The notes beneath the pieces were generated by a model. That model saw only the letters and a program-made list of their open reading frames with translations, had not been told where the DNA came from and did not search any database. A program made the position numbers and the translations under genes. From CAVUDO01 sp963740255 (GTDB lineage Bacteria > Actinomycetota > Actinomycetes > Mycobacteriales > Cryptosporangiaceae): a stretch of DNA of 64,000 nt. The DNA is taken from positions 62,001 to 126,000 of the forward strand of contig CAVUDO010000005.1 in NCBI GenBank assembly GCA_963740255.1, in the 5' to 3' direction. How positions within the stretch are numbered: position 1 is the stretch's first letter; every line of letters begins with the position of its first letter. This document shows, piece by piece, positions 51,251 through 62,318 of this stretch.

Positions 51251-51960
51251 TCAGTCGACCGCGGCACCGGCTGCCTCGTCGGCGTCGCTGGTCGACTCGG
51301 TGTCCATCGTGCCTTCCGCGGCCGCCTGCTCGGACGGGTCGGCCACCGCGACCATCGCCGCCCGCAGCAGCTTCTCGCCCATCATGTAGCCCCGGCGCAG
51401 CACCTCGACGCACGTCGGCTCCGAGACGTCCTCGCTGACCGTGTGCATCACGGCCTCGTGGAAGCTCGGGTCGAACGGTTCGCCCGGCTCGCCGAACGCG
51501 GCCAGACCCTGCTTCGTGAGCACCGCGACGAGTTGTTCGGCGACCGCACCGAACGCGCCGGTGAGGTCGCCGTGCGCCCGCGCCCGGTCGAGGTCGTCCA
51601 ACACCGGCAGCAGTGCGGTGAGCAGGGTGGCGGTGGCCTTGTCGCCCGCCACCTGCCGGTCGCGGTCGACCCGCTTGCGGTAGTTGGCGTACTCCGCGGT
51701 CACCCGTTGCAGGTCCGAGGTGCGCTCGGCCAGCTTCGCGGTCGCCTCGGTCACCTGGGCCACCGGGTCACCGGCCGGGTCGGACGCCTTCGCCTTGCCG
51801 CCGGCCGCGGTGGTCTCGACCTCCGTCGGGACGGAAGCCTTGGCCTCCGTCCCGACGCTGGTGGTCTTGACCTGCCGAGCGACGCCTGTCTCCGGATCGA
51901 TGCGCCGACGATCGCGAATGACGATCTTCGACTCCTCGGAGTTGCCGTCAGTCGTCTTGG

Positions 51961-51964
<4 letters not shown>
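51251..51964 (-). CDS. grpE: nucleotide exchange factor GrpE
   Basis: The 237-residue protein has an unstructured N-terminus (to about residue 70), the long coiled-coil (QVTEATAKLAERTSDLQRVT then AEYANYRKRVDRDRQ) and the C-terminal beta-domain with LPVLDDLDRARAHGD and VLRRGYMMGEKLLRAAMVAV. It exchanges DnaK nucleotide. The N-terminal extension, including a repeated KTTSVGTEAKASVPTEVETT-like stretch, is longer than in E. coli. GTG 51964 overlaps the dnaK stop (GTGA). Confidence 0.96.
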
Positions 51965-53862
<1,898 letters not shown>

Positions 53863-53924
53863 GGATCCTCCTTGTAAATGCCCCGGTTTGGTTCCGTGCG
53901 GGAGCGCGGGCTGGACCTGCCAGA

Positions 53925-53945
53925 CTTGAGTCGACCTCGCGCAAC
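53925..53945 (-). promoter_or_regulatory. HAIR-like element upstream of dnaK
   Basis: CTTGAGT at 53925-53931 is a perfect half-site; the second half after 7 bases (53939-53945) reads GCGCAAC and matches the ACTCAAG consensus at 4 of 7 positions. In the dnaK direction, TTGCGC (53944-53939) could serve as a -35 overlapping the site. It lies 63 bases before the dnaK start. The remainder of the 355-bp gap to the kinase gene (53863-54217) has no gene. Confidence 0.8.
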
Positions 53946-54205
53946 TTTTCTGCTCGGCACAAACACTAGCGGATCGATTCTTCTTCCGGGTCCGGGGGCC
54001 GCGGTCGCGCCGAGATCCGCCCGTTCGCCCGCCGATGCTCGACCGGACCGTGGTCGAGGCGGACGGACGCGGGTTCGTTCCACCGGCCCACCCGCCCGAA
54101 GGGGCTGAACGCGGCCCCTGGCGCGTGGGCCGAACGGACGCGCCGGGAGGACCGGAAGTGTCGGAGTGCCGACCACTCGGGTGCCATACCGCCTCTGTGT
54201 ACCTC

Positions 54206-54211
54206 TAGCCT
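54206..54211 (+). promoter_or_regulatory. leaderless -10 element of the kinase gene
   Basis: TAGCCT ends 6 bases before the GTG at 54218, the usual spacing of leaderless actinobacterial promoters. Comparable hexamers precede dedA (28103-28108) and purD (9251-9256). No ribosome site precedes the GTG. Confidence 0.5.
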
Positions 54212-54217
54212 GTCGCT

Positions 54218-56044
54218 GTGAGGAGCGGGACGACAGACGACCGCCTGGTGGGCGGGCGCTACCGCTTGGGCGAACATCTCGGGTCCGGCGGCATGGGCAC
54301 GGTCTGGCGCGGCCGCGACGAGCTCCTGCAACGCGATGTCGCGGTGAAGGAAGTGGTGATCCCGGAGGGGATGCCGCGGGCCGAGGCCGACAAGCTCCGT
54401 CAGCGCTACCTGCGGGAGGCCCGGGCGGCGGCCCGGCTGCGGCACGCCTACGCGGTCGGGGTCTACGACGTGCTGCCCGAGGCCGGTCGGGTGTGGATCG
54501 TGATGGAGTTCGTCGAGGCCCGCAACCTGGCCGAGGTCGTCCGCGCGACCGGCCCGCTCACCCCGGAACGGGCCGCCCGGATGGGCCGCCACCTGCTCGA
54601 CGCGCTGTCGGCCGCCCATGCCGCCGGCGTGCTGCACCGCGACGTGAAGCCGGCGAACGTGCTCATCGGCGACGACCGGACCGTGCTCACCGACTTCGGG
54701 GTGGCGTCGGTGGCCGGCGACCCCTCGCTGACCGGCACCGGTCAGGTCGTCGGCTCACCGGCATACCTCTCTCCCGAACGGCTCACCGGCCGGCCCGCCG
54801 CGCCGGCCAGCGACCTGTGGTCGTTGGGCTGCACGCTCTACGCCGCGGTGGAGGGCACGCCACCGTTCCTCCGCGACGAACCGTTCGCCGTGATCACCGC
54901 GATCACCCTGGAACCGGCGCCGGTCCCGCGGCGCGCCGGGCACCTTGCCCCGGTGCTGGCCGGACTGCTGGAGAAGGACCCCGACCAGCGCTGGGACGCC
55001 GAACGCACCCGCGCCGCACTCGACCGCGTGGCGAACGGCCAGCCCGTCGAACCCACCGCCGGCTGGGGCGCGCCGGCCGGACCCGACGAGGTGGACACCC
55101 TCCGCATCCCCTCCGAACGGCCCGATCCCTGGCACCACGGCCCGCCGGCGATGCCCGGCTCCCCCGGCGGGGTCACGCCGGTCAGCGGCGATCCGTACAG
55201 CCCGGGCTACTCGGCCCACCAACTGTCCGGAGCCGCAGCGAGCGGGGCACCCGCACCGACCACGTCCTTCCCGCGCTACGCCGCAGCCGGGGGCGAGGAC
55301 CACGGCCACCGTCCGGGTGGGGCGACACCGCACCCCGGCACGCTGCACCGCGGAGCCGTCAGCCGACGTGGGCGGGTTCGGCGGACCGTGGTGCCGCTCG
55401 TCGTCGCGCTGCTGGTCGTGGCGGTCGCGGCCGGCGCGGGCATCGGGGTCCGGCGGGCGGGCCTGTGGCCGGGCGACGCCGTGAGCCCGACGACGTCCTC
55501 CTCGCCCGAATCTCCCTCACCGACCGTGCCCGGGGGCGCGACCACGGCGTTCAGCCACCCGAACGGCCTCTACGCCCTCCGGCACCCGGCGGACTGGAAC
55601 GCCTACTGCCCCCCGACCGGCTACGAAGACCTCCGGTGCTACTTCGACAAGCTCGCCGCCGACGTCCACGAGGTCGCCAGCCCCGACAAGGCCCAACTGG
55701 CCACCAACCCGTACGTCCTGGTGATCTCCGGCCCCGCCCTCGGGAACACGGCCTACGAGCTGCTCGAGGAGCAGGACGCCGCCGCGAAGTCCAAGCCCAA
55801 GTCGTTCCCCGGCTACCAGACCCAGCTCCTGACCGACGAGTACAGGATCGGGCCACACCACGGCGCACTGCTCGAGTACACCTACCTGGGGACGTACACG
55901 AGAGAAGAGCGCCAGGTCCGGATCTTCCGGTTCGTCGTCGGGGGGACCTACTACGAGATCTCGCTGCGCAGCCCGTCGAGCGGCTTCGCCAGTTTCGAGG
56001 AGGGCTTCAACGGGGTGGCCGCCTCACTCCGCCCCCCGGCGTGA
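54218..56044 (+). CDS. membrane Ser/Thr protein kinase (PknB-type)
   Basis: The 608-residue protein has an intact kinase domain: LGSGGMGTVWRGRDELLQRD, K44 in VAVKEVV, VLHRDVKPANVLIGD catalytic loop, LTDFGVASVAG, and GSPAYLSPERLTG. A Pro/Gly-rich juxtamembrane region (about 270-385) leads to one TM helix (about 391-411). The outside domain (SHPNGLYALRHPADWNAYCP then GYEDLRCYFDKLAADVHEVA) of about 180 residues contains two Cys and may sense a ligand. GTG 54218 lies after a -10-like TAGCCT. It converges with the STAND/ABC operon that begins on the opposite strand at 62111. Confidence 0.93.
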   Translation: MRSGTTDDRLVGGRYRLGEHLGSGGMGTVWRGRDELLQRDVAVKEVVIPEGMPRAEADKLRQRYLREARAAARLRHAYAVGVYDVLPEAGRVWIVMEFVEARNLAEVVRATGPLTPERAARMGRHLLDALSAAHAAGVLHRDVKPANVLIGDDRTVLTDFGVASVAGDPSLTGTGQVVGSPAYLSPERLTGRPAAPASDLWSLGCTLYAAVEGTPPFLRDEPFAVITAITLEPAPVPRRAGHLAPVLAGLLEKDPDQRWDAERTRAALDRVANGQPVEPTAGWGAPAGPDEVDTLRIPSERPDPWHHGPPAMPGSPGGVTPVSGDPYSPGYSAHQLSGAAASGAPAPTTSFPRYAAAGGEDHGHRPGGATPHPGTLHRGAVSRRGRVRRTVVPLVVALLVVAVAAGAGIGVRRAGLWPGDAVSPTTSSSPESPSPTVPGGATTAFSHPNGLYALRHPADWNAYCPPTGYEDLRCYFDKLAADVHEVASPDKAQLATNPYVLVISGPALGNTAYELLEEQDAAAKSKPKSFPGYQTQLLTDEYRIGPHHGALLEYTYLGTYTREERQVRIFRFVVGGTYYEISLRSPSSGFASFEEGFNGVAASLRPPA

Positions 56045-56061
56045 GTGCCGGGGACGCGGCC

Positions 56062-58482
56062 TCAGGTGCCTGTCGGGAGTGACTGGAGCCGACGGCGGAG
56101 GGTGTTCACCTGGGGGGACCCGGTGTGCCCGTGCCAGGGGCTCAACGCCGCCAGACCCGCCGCGCGGTGCCGGCCCACCGTTTCCGGACGGCTGGCCCGG
56201 GCGACTTCGGCGAGGTGCAGGTGGGCCAGCGCGACGCCGATGCCGTTCTCTATCTCGCCGCGCAGTTCGAGGCTGCCTTCCAGCATCGCCGCCCCCTCGG
56301 CGACCGACTGGCCGTCCGCGGGAGCCCGGCGAGCCGCGTGGAGCACGGCGAAGCCGCGGTGCAGCAGGCAGCGCGCCTGGCCCAGGCTGTCGCCGAGCCG
56401 CCGGTAGAGCCGGCCCGCCTCCGACCACGCCGCCGCGGCCTGCACCTCGCGGTCCCGATGCCACTCCACCACGCCGAGCAGTTCGCGGGCGTGGGCCTCG
56501 CCGGCAAGGTTGCCCGTTCCCTCGGTGAGGTCCAGCACCCGGACCAGGTGCTTGTCGGCGAGGTCGTACTCGTTCCGCTGGAGCCTGAGGACGGCGAGAT
56601 TGATCTGGTCGACCACCTGGCCGGCGACATCGCGTCGCGGGCGCGCCTGGACGCAGCGCGCCAGATGGTTGGCGACGGCCTCGGTGTCCTCACCCGCCGC
56701 GATCAGGTACGTCGCGTGACCGGTCTCCAACTGCGGCCGCCAGCCGTCGGCCCGACCCGTCAGGGCGTCGGCGTGCCGGAGGTGGTCATGCGCGGCCGCC
56801 AGGCGGCCCTCGGCCCGTTCGATGGCCGACAGCCGCAGCTCGGCGACCGCCCGCGCGGGGACGTCCCCGATGTCCCGGGCGGCCTGCGCCATCGCCTCGG
56901 CGACGATCCGCCGGTCGGTCAGGCGGTCCTCCCGGGCGAACCATGTCTCCAGGGCGTCGGCGATCCGCCACAGGTGCGCACCCACCGCGCGGGACGGCGC
57001 CGGCACATGCAGCAACTCCACCAGGGTGAGGTCCTCGACTCCGAACCACTCCTCGGCCTGCCGTCGCGGCGCGCACCCGGGTTCGAGAGTCAGCGACTCG
57101 GCATGGGCATCGGCCAGCCCGGCGAAGTACCGGGTGAGACGGTTCCCCGACCTCGCGACGGCCTTCGGTGCCAGGTCCCCGACCAGCGGCAGTGCGCTGA
57201 TGGACACGCGGACACGCGAGGTCCGGACCCGCTCCACCAGCGACCGGTCGGCCAGCTCGTCCAGGTGCCGCGCGGTCCGGTGCGGGGTCTCGCCGGCCAG
57301 CACGGCGGCGGTGGCTTCGCTGACCTCGATGACCGGGCCGTGCGCCAACAGCGCCAGCAGGTGCCGCGCCCCGGCCGAGGCTCCGTCGAGCTGCGTGGTG
57401 AGGATGCGGTTGAGCGCGGTGTTCGGCCGGCTGGCGGCGGCGAGCTCCTTCATCAACTCCTCGAGCGTGAGCTCGGGCTTCTCGACCAGCCGCCGTCCGA
57501 TTCCGATCGCGACCTGGGGGTGCCGCAGGTAGCTCTCGGCCAGCTCGTCCGCCAACCGGGGCTCTGCCGCGATCCGGCCGGTCACCGAGCGGCCGCGCGG
57601 CCGACCGGGGATCCAGGGGAACCATCCGGCCATCCGGTGGCGGATCCGCTGACGCAGCGGACCCTCCGCGTCCTGCCGACAGAGGAGTTCGAGGCCGTCC
57701 CCGGGGTCCAGCGGTCCCACGTGGACGTCGACGGCACCGGCGGGAACGTCCTGCTCGGCGATGTCGCCGGCGATGATCACGAACGCTCCGGGAATGCTCT
57801 GGGCGATCCACGCGACCGTGTCCATCTGGGCCGCGTTGTCGAGCACCAGGACGCATCCCTCGGTGCTCCGCAGCGTCTTCGCCACCTCCGCGGCGGCGGC
57901 GGACAGGTCCCGCGCCGGACCCGGCCTGGCGCCCAGGGTCCGGAACACCCGGATCGCCACCCGGCGGGAACTCTCCGGATCGCTCCGTGCCGGTCCGCGG
58001 AGATCGACGTACCGCTGCTTGTCCGCCGCCGGAACGAGCCGGTGGGCGGCCTCGATGGCGACCGCCGACGCGCCGATGCCGATCGGCCCGCGCACCAGGA
58101 CGATGCCGGTCCGCCGCGACTGTTCCACGACCACCCTGACCAGGTGTTCGCGCCCGACCAGATCGACCCGCGGCGGAAGCGTCCACGGCGTCGGGCCCGC
58201 GTCCGGCTCGGCCGCCGACGGTGTCAGGGCTGACGGCGACGGGGCTGACGGCGACGGTCCGGGCGGGGCCGGGCCGTCACGCTTGCGCATCAGCCAGACC
58301 AGGGTCACCACGAGCCCCACCAGGACCAGGATGCACACGCCCCAGACGATGGGCACCACCGGCCCGAGCTCGGACAGCTGGCCGGTCGACGCCTCGACCA
58401 GGATGCCGCCCACCACACTCATGACCACCAGGACGATGTCGACCAGGATGGCGTAGACCAGCGGGCGACGGAGCCGGCTCAC
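56062..58482 (-). CDS. membrane-anchored STAND/NB-ARC-like protein with altered P-loop
   Basis: The 806-residue protein has two N-terminal TM helices (about 9-31 and 43-67), a Pro/Ser-rich linker and a nucleotide-binding-like domain (RRTGIVLVRGPIGIGASAVA at 123-142; VLVLDNAAQM at 211-220). A winged-helix part and TPR-like helices (about 560-800: AVAELRLSAIERAEGRLAAA; GEAHARELLGVVEWHRDREV) follow. The P-loop Lys is replaced by Ala138, so normal ATP binding is doubtful. GTG 58482 overlaps the permease stop (GTGA): it is the last gene of the ABC-like operon. Confidence 0.82.
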   Translation of the reverse strand: MSRLRRPLVYAILVDIVLVVMSVVGGILVEASTGQLSELGPVVPIVWGVCILVLVGLVVTLVWLMRKRDGPAPPGPSPSAPSPSALTPSAAEPDAGPTPWTLPPRVDLVGREHLVRVVVEQSRRTGIVLVRGPIGIGASAVAIEAAHRLVPAADKQRYVDLRGPARSDPESSRRVAIRVFRTLGARPGPARDLSAAAAEVAKTLRSTEGCVLVLDNAAQMDTVAWIAQSIPGAFVIIAGDIAEQDVPAGAVDVHVGPLDPGDGLELLCRQDAEGPLRQRIRHRMAGWFPWIPGRPRGRSVTGRIAAEPRLADELAESYLRHPQVAIGIGRRLVEKPELTLEELMKELAAASRPNTALNRILTTQLDGASAGARHLLALLAHGPVIEVSEATAAVLAGETPHRTARHLDELADRSLVERVRTSRVRVSISALPLVGDLAPKAVARSGNRLTRYFAGLADAHAESLTLEPGCAPRRQAEEWFGVEDLTLVELLHVPAPSRAVGAHLWRIADALETWFAREDRLTDRRIVAEAMAQAARDIGDVPARAVAELRLSAIERAEGRLAAAHDHLRHADALTGRADGWRPQLETGHATYLIAAGEDTEAVANHLARCVQARPRRDVAGQVVDQINLAVLRLQRNEYDLADKHLVRVLDLTEGTGNLAGEAHARELLGVVEWHRDREVQAAAAWSEAGRLYRRLGDSLGQARCLLHRGFAVLHAARRAPADGQSVAEGAAMLEGSLELRGEIENGIGVALAHLHLAEVARASRPETVGRHRAAGLAALSPWHGHTGSPQVNTLRRRLQSLPTGT

Positions 58483-60242
58483 CGGGCCACCCCCTCGGTC
58501 AGCCCCCGCACCAGCCACCGTCCGGTCGCCAGCACGACAGCGAGGGGAACGGCGAGGCTCACCACCGCCCCGGCGGCCAGCACTCCGGTGGAGGTGGCGA
58601 ACTGCCGGGCCTCGCCCAGCAGCACCAGCGCCACCTGCCCCGCGTCCGGACCGCCGAGCAGGAGGCCGACGAAGAGGTCGTTCCACACCAGCACGAACTC
58701 GAGCACCGCCACCGTGAGGACGGTGCGCCAGCGCCGGGACACCACCGCAACCAGCGCCGAAGCGGGCTCGGGTTCGAGCCGCCGGGTGCGCACCACCTCC
58801 CGGGGCACCGACCCGAAGGCATTCCTGAGCAGCAGGATCGCCAGCGGGACGCCGATGGCGGCATGCACGACGCTCAGCGCGCCGGACGCCCCGAGCAGGC
58901 GGAGCTGGTCGAAGACCTCACCGAGCGGCACGGCCACGGTCTGCATGGGCATCACCGCCAGCACCGCGAGCACGGCGACCAGCCCGCGCACCACCGTCCG
59001 CGGCAGCCCGCCCCAGGCGAGCGCGTAGGCGGCCGGCACCGACACGACGAGCAGCAGCACGACCGCCAGGACCGCCCGCCCGCCGGTGTCGGTCACGGCG
59101 CCGAGCAGTTCGCCGCTGGCGAAGGCGCTCGCGTAGGAGTCCAGACTCCAGCCGCCGCTCCACCATCCCGAACCCGCAGCGTCCCTCGGCGTGCGCAGCG
59201 ACGTGGCCAGCAGCACGAACGGAGGCAACGCCCAGAGCGCGGCCGCGAGCACACCGAGCAGGCGGGCGGGACGGGACCCGGGGGCCGGGGGAAGGGGGCC
59301 GGCGGCGAAACGCCTCGACCGGTCGCCGGGCCACACCTGGCTCAGGCCCCACAGCACAGCCAGCGCCGCGAGTCCGACCACGACGAACATCAGGATCCCC
59401 AACGCGGCGGCACCGCCCCCGCCCAGGTCCGAACCCGAGCGCCACCAGTGCAGGCCCGCCACCTCGACATCGTCCTGGATGGAGCCCGGGGCCGTGACGA
59501 GGACGAGATCGAAGACCCGGGCCGCCGCGACCAGGACGATGAGCAGCGCCAGCGCCGCGAGCGGGAACACCGCCGGCGCCACCACCGTCCACAGCCGGCG
59601 CAGCCGTCCGACCCCGAAGGCGCGCGCCGTCCGCAGCGTGGCGGCCGGCACGCCGAGCAGGCCCACCTGGAACACGATCACCGCGAGGCCGATCCACTGC
59701 CAGCTGAAGGCGAGCGCGAGCACCAACCCGATCCAGCCGGGACCCAGGAACGCGATCCCCTGCCCGTCCGTGGCCGGGCCGAGGATCGCGTTGACCGTGC
59801 CGCGCTCGGGGCTCGGGTCGAACAACAGGCGGAAGACGATCCCCACGACCAGGGGCGAGACCGCGACCGGTGCGGCCACGACCGCCACCAGCAGGGCCGG
59901 AAGGCGGTACCGGGCCCGGAGTCCGAGCCAGGCGACCAGCAACCCCACCAGGCACACCAGCACGGCCAGGGCCAGCCAGAGCAGGCTGTTGCCGACAGCA
60001 TGCCGGACGCCGCTGTCGCCCAGCACCGACCGGTAGTGGCCGACGCCGAGGTCCGCCTCACCGACCCGGATGCTGGCGACCGCCGTGGCCAGCAGCGGCA
60101 CGACGAGGACCCCCCCGACGAGGGCGGCGCCGGGGAGCAGCAGCAGCGTCGCCCGCCAGGGCCGCGGCGCGCGGCCCCGGACCGGCGAACGGGTGTCCTC
60201 CGCCGGCGTCACCTCGAACGCGAGCTCGGCGTTCCCGGTCAT
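58479..60242 (-). CDS. fused ABC transporter permease (two MalF/MalG-like domains in one chain)
   Basis: The 587-residue protein holds two permease halves, each with about six TM helices. The first half (about 30-275) includes VVGIVFRLLFDPSPERGTVN and FSWQWIGLAVIVFQVGLLGV, with a weak coupling-helix motif AATLRTARAFGVGRLRRLWT. The second half (about 300-587) includes ALPPFVLLATSLRTPRDAAG and VPREVVRTRRLEPEPASALV in the coupling position, where Gly is not retained. Sugar importers normally use two separate proteins. The gene overlaps both neighbours by 4 bases. Confidence 0.85.
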   Translation of the reverse strand: MTGNAELAFEVTPAEDTRSPVRGRAPRPWRATLLLLPGAALVGGVLVVPLLATAVASIRVGEADLGVGHYRSVLGDSGVRHAVGNSLLWLALAVLVCLVGLLVAWLGLRARYRLPALLVAVVAAPVAVSPLVVGIVFRLLFDPSPERGTVNAILGPATDGQGIAFLGPGWIGLVLALAFSWQWIGLAVIVFQVGLLGVPAATLRTARAFGVGRLRRLWTVVAPAVFPLAALALLIVLVAAARVFDLVLVTAPGSIQDDVEVAGLHWWRSGSDLGGGGAAALGILMFVVVGLAALAVLWGLSQVWPGDRSRRFAAGPLPPAPGSRPARLLGVLAAALWALPPFVLLATSLRTPRDAAGSGWWSGGWSLDSYASAFASGELLGAVTDTGGRAVLAVVLLLVVSVPAAYALAWGGLPRTVVRGLVAVLAVLAVMPMQTVAVPLGEVFDQLRLLGASGALSVVHAAIGVPLAILLLRNAFGSVPREVVRTRRLEPEPASALVAVVSRRWRTVLTVAVLEFVLVWNDLFVGLLLGGPDAGQVALVLLGEARQFATSTGVLAAGAVVSLAVPLAVVLATGRWLVRGLTEGVAR

Positions 60243-61504
60243 CGGCCGCCCCGGTGCCGGGCGGCCCGGCTCAGCGCGTCCACCGCACGGTCGACCGCCG
60301 CCTCCAGGCCGGAGCCCACCGCCGTGACCTCGACGAAGAACTCCTCGAAGATCTTCCAGATCCCGCGGCCCTCCCCGCCGGCGAGCCGGCCGGACAGCTG
60401 GTCGGACAGGTCGAAGGTGACGCTTCCGCCGTCTCCGCTGCCCCGACTCACGTCCTCGACCAGCGGACCGGCCCGCAGTTCGGTGGGATAGCCCCGCACC
60501 CGCCCGTCGACCGAGAGGAAGCCGCCCTCCGCCGCCCAGGTCGCGGCCGCGTCCGGTGAGGCGAGCCATTCGATCAGCGTGCGCCCGCCCGCGCTTCCCG
60601 GTCGGAGCAGCACCGCCGCGTCCCCGGCGACGAGCACCGGCCGGTGGCCGCTGTCGCCGTGCGGGAACGGGAGCCACCCGACCCGCTCGCGCGCGAAGCC
60701 GGTGTAGTGGGTGACGACCGGCCAGACGAAGTCGGCCCCGACGACCATCGCCGCCCGGCCGTGCTCGAAGACCTCCAGCACGGACTCGTCGAACTGGGTG
60801 AGGACCGCCCGCCCGGGCCCGCCGGGAAAGGCGCCGGGGATGCTCCAGACCGTGCCGAGCCGGCGCAGCGCTTCCCGGACGGCGTCGTCGGTCCATCTCG
60901 TCGGGTCGGTCACGAGACTCCGGTAGGTGTCCGGCGCGAGACCGAGCAGCACGTTCTCGAACCAGTCGGTGAGCACCCAGCCGTCCGCCGCGCCGATGGC
61001 GAGCGGGGGTGTGCCGGCCTCGGCGAGCGTCCGGCACCGCTGCACCCAGCTGTCCCAGCCCCACGGCACCGGGGCCGGGCCGAGCAGGTCTGCCCGATGC
61101 CAGACCAGCGACTTGTGGGCGACCTTGAACCACCTGCCGTAGACCTCGCCGCCGAAGGTGAGCAGGTCCTGCCAGCGCCGCGAGCTGTCTGTCATGGGGG
61201 TCAGCGGAGCCAGTTGGCTCCGGTACTCGCTCACCAGGCCGGGTCGCGGCACGATCGCCAAGTCCGGGGTCGCCGCTGCCGCCACCCGGCGACCCAGCAG
61301 CGCGCCGATGTCGTCCCCGACCGACTGCACACTCAGCTCGAAGTCGCCGGGGAAGGCCCGGAGCACGCGCTTGAACTGGGTGAGTTCCCACCCGCTCCAG
61401 ACCACCGCGACCCGCAGCGTGGGTCGGCCGGCCCCACACCCTGCCGCGACCAGGCCCGTGAGCGCGGCCAACCCCTTGACCGCATCCCTACGGCTGACCG
61501 GCAT
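60239..61504 (-). CDS. lipoprotein solute-binding protein (ABC-type)
   Basis: The 421-residue protein has a twin-Arg-like start (PVSRRDAVKGLAAL) and lipobox VAAGC with Cys23. The body matches family 1 (sugar-type) binding proteins: ADGWVLTDWFENVLLGLAPD, AVLTQFDESVLEVFEHGRAA and MVVGADFVWPVVT, then WLPFPHGDSGHRPVLVAGDA. It should bind a ligand outside the cell and deliver it to the fused permease. ATG 61504. The stop overlaps the permease start, and the start overlaps the ATPase-like gene by 17 bases. Confidence 0.88.
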   Translation of the reverse strand: MPVSRRDAVKGLAALTGLVAAGCGAGRPTLRVAVVWSGWELTQFKRVLRAFPGDFELSVQSVGDDIGALLGRRVAAAATPDLAIVPRPGLVSEYRSQLAPLTPMTDSSRRWQDLLTFGGEVYGRWFKVAHKSLVWHRADLLGPAPVPWGWDSWVQRCRTLAEAGTPPLAIGAADGWVLTDWFENVLLGLAPDTYRSLVTDPTRWTDDAVREALRRLGTVWSIPGAFPGGPGRAVLTQFDESVLEVFEHGRAAMVVGADFVWPVVTHYTGFARERVGWLPFPHGDSGHRPVLVAGDAAVLLRPGSAGGRTLIEWLASPDAAATWAAEGGFLSVDGRVRGYPTELRAGPLVEDVSRGSGDGGSVTFDLSDQLSGRLAGGEGRGIWKIFEEFFVEVTAVGSGLEAAVDRAVDALSRAARHRGGR

Positions 61505-62111
61505 CGATCACCTGCCGCATCGGTTGGCTGCTCAACGTGTCGGCCCGCGCGGCGTCGTCGGTGAGGACCACCACGGCCATGCCCTGTCCGACCGCGGTCG
61601 CCACCGCCGCCCGGCACGGGGTGTCGCGGGCGCGGTCCTCGACCACCACGGCGACCGGTTCGGGCTCCTGACACAGCACCCGCGCCACCGCCACCTGCAA
61701 CCGCTGGACCGGGGAGAGCTCGTGCGGCCGCAGCCGGCCCAGGCCGTCCAGCTGCAGCCGTTCGGACACGTGTCTGGCCCGGTCCCGACGGGAACGGGCC
61801 GACATCTGCCGCAGGCCGTACGCGATGTTGCGCTCCACGGTGAGGTGGGGCAGCAGGTCGCCGCCGACGGGGACCAGCCCGATCCGGCGAGGCCCGGGCG
61901 CCAGGCTGGTCACGTCGTCCCGGTCGAGCCGGACGGAACCTTCCACGGGCGGGTCCAGCCCGACGAGCACGTCCGCGAGCCGCGTCGCGACGGCATCCCG
62001 CGCGACCACGACGCCCACTTCGTTCCGCGACACCACCAGCGGGTCGGCGTCGATCCGGTACCGCACGCCGGATTCCTCCCAGACGAGAGCGTCTAAGCGC
62101 AGACTCTTCAC
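61488..62111 (-). CDS. ABC-ATPase-like protein lacking all catalytic motifs
   Basis: The 207-residue protein aligns with MalK-type ATPases by order and by segments such as VGLDPPVEGSVRLDRDDVTS, PHLTVERNIAYGLRQMSARS and RLRPHELSPVQRLQVAVARV. Walker A should lie near residues 34-45 but reads VVVARDAVATRL, with no Gly-Lys-Ser/Thr. The signature is LSPVQ for LSGGQ. Walker B is AVVVEDR for LLLDEP. The H-loop is LTDD for xTHD. It is thus a predicted pseudo-ATPase. GTG 62111 is the first gene of the operon. Confidence 0.82.
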   Translation of the reverse strand: MKSLRLDALVWEESGVRYRIDADPLVVSRNEVGVVVARDAVATRLADVLVGLDPPVEGSVRLDRDDVTSLAPGPRRIGLVPVGGDLLPHLTVERNIAYGLRQMSARSRRDRARHVSERLQLDGLGRLRPHELSPVQRLQVAVARVLCQEPEPVAVVVEDRARDTPCRAAVATAVGQGMAVVVLTDDAARADTLSSQPMRQVIDAGQP

Positions 62112-62264
62112 ATCGTCCCCCGCGGTTCCGGCCCCGGGGCGCGGGACTCGGTTGTGGACAATCAGTACCCTAACGGGCTCCCGGGCCCCAGGCGGGCCTC
62201 TGGCGGCATTCGGGCAGGCTCAGTGGGCCGCGGCCCGACGCCGCCGGGCCGCGCGACCGGATTG

Positions 62265-62294
62265 CGGGTGGCCACCCGTTGCGGTGGCCGCCCG
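62265..62294. terminator. hairpin downstream of the second Uma2 gene
   Basis: CGGGTGGCCAC (62265-62275) and GTGGCCGCCCG (62284-62294) make an 11-bp stem with one T-G pair and an 8-base loop. It follows the stop of the Uma2 gene on the minus strand and precedes the ABC-like operon. Confidence 0.5.
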
Positions 62295-62318
62295 TGACGG
62301 TGCTGACCTGAGCAGGAG

